Of a DNA stretch of 53,594 bases, positions 53,438 to 53,594 are shown in pieces; within the stretch, counting starts at the first letter, position 1, and every line of letters begins with the position of its first letter. Origin of the DNA: Opitutia bacterium. Lineage in GTDB: Bacteria > Verrucomicrobiota > Verrucomicrobiia > Opitutales > Opitutaceae. The stretch is taken from assembly GCA_947474365.1 (NCBI GenBank), contig CANJIU010000066.1, positions 1-53,594 on the forward strand. The letters run 5' to 3'. The notes under the pieces are model-generated. The model made no database searches and was not told the origin of the DNA. It saw nothing but the letters and a program-made list of their open reading frames with translations. Made by a program: the position numbers and the translations under genes.

Positions 53438-53594
53438 TCTGTTCTGTTGTCATTCTGAGACCCAGATCAAGCCGCGGCGGCTTGCGTGGAACAAGCCAAT
53501 GAACTTTGGTGGCGAGAGTCGAAGCCGTGAGGCGCAGCGTGGCCGTCGCTCGCATGGTGCTTTTTTGCCCGTGTCTGAGAGTGGTTCCGGTGGC

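Overview
The window looks like chromosome from a high-GC member of the Verrucomicrobiota, most likely an Opitutaceae-type bacterium. The reasons are: two large TonB-dependent receptors, one beside a LacI regulator; two gene pairs of the planctomycete/verrucomicrobial DUF1501 plus DUF1549/DUF1553 cytochrome type; a C-terminal protein remnant of a kind I associate with secreted Opitutaceae proteins; GxxExxY-type repeat cassettes; and start codons often lacking a clear Shine-Dalgarno sequence. This taxonomic call is inference from gene content. I saw no rRNA, no convincing tRNA, no CRISPR array and no prophage.

Layout. 1-1.35 kb: tail of an unseen gene, then about 1.3 kb of repeat-rich DNA without genes. 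1.35-2.4 kb: a toxin-antitoxin pair and a small secreted protein. 2.7-12 kb: outer-membrane uptake (TonB receptor, coiled-coil porin, second TonB receptor) and a divergent LacI-type regulator. A remnant gene, a perfect 16-bp inverted repeat and a perfect 15-bp hairpin lie between the first receptor and the porin. 12.1-16.4 kb: a minus-strand cluster of two beta-barrel proteins, a secreted cupredoxin-like protein and a membrane class III cyclase; this is the best candidate here for an undescribed signalling system. 16.5-21 kb: tesA / ybbA / ybbP in the arrangement known from E. coli, but with a GxxExxY cassette bounded by 30-bp inverted repeats sitting between ybbA and ybbP. 21.3-22.4 kb: a stand-alone receiver protein and SlyD.

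22.4-28.8 kb: beta-propeller protein, giant cytochrome-type PSD1 protein with an inserted lectin-like domain, and a DUF1501 protein. 28.9-34.6 kb: an HDOD signalling protein, secreted MsrA, a fatty-acid-hydroxylase/hemolysin-III fusion, a two-domain glycosyltransferase and a PD-(D/E)XK-like protein. 34.6-36.9 kb: a TPR-redoxin gene split by one in-frame TAG. 37-39 kb: Hsp33, PnuC and a NadR-type kinase with overlapping ends (redox chaperone plus NAD precursor salvage). 39-44.3 kb: iron-type alcohol dehydrogenase with a small monooxygenase, a TlpA-like protein without its cysteines, a small antitoxin-like gene, TcdA, TatD-family nuclease and SufE. 44.3-48.5 kb: the second PSD1/DUF1501 pair in reversed order. 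48.7-53.6 kb: a dicarboxylate/glutamate-type symporter, an M48 protease with a repeat inserted at its stop codon, a DUF433/DUF5615 toxin-antitoxin pair, and a terminal inverted repeat of the kind found beside REP-associated transposases.

Overall the region is a mix of housekeeping genes (tesA-ybbAP, hslO, sufE, tcdA, pnuC) and accessory genes for polymer uptake and degradation, redox sensing and lipid modification. It is interspersed with at least five families of short dispersed or inverted repeats.
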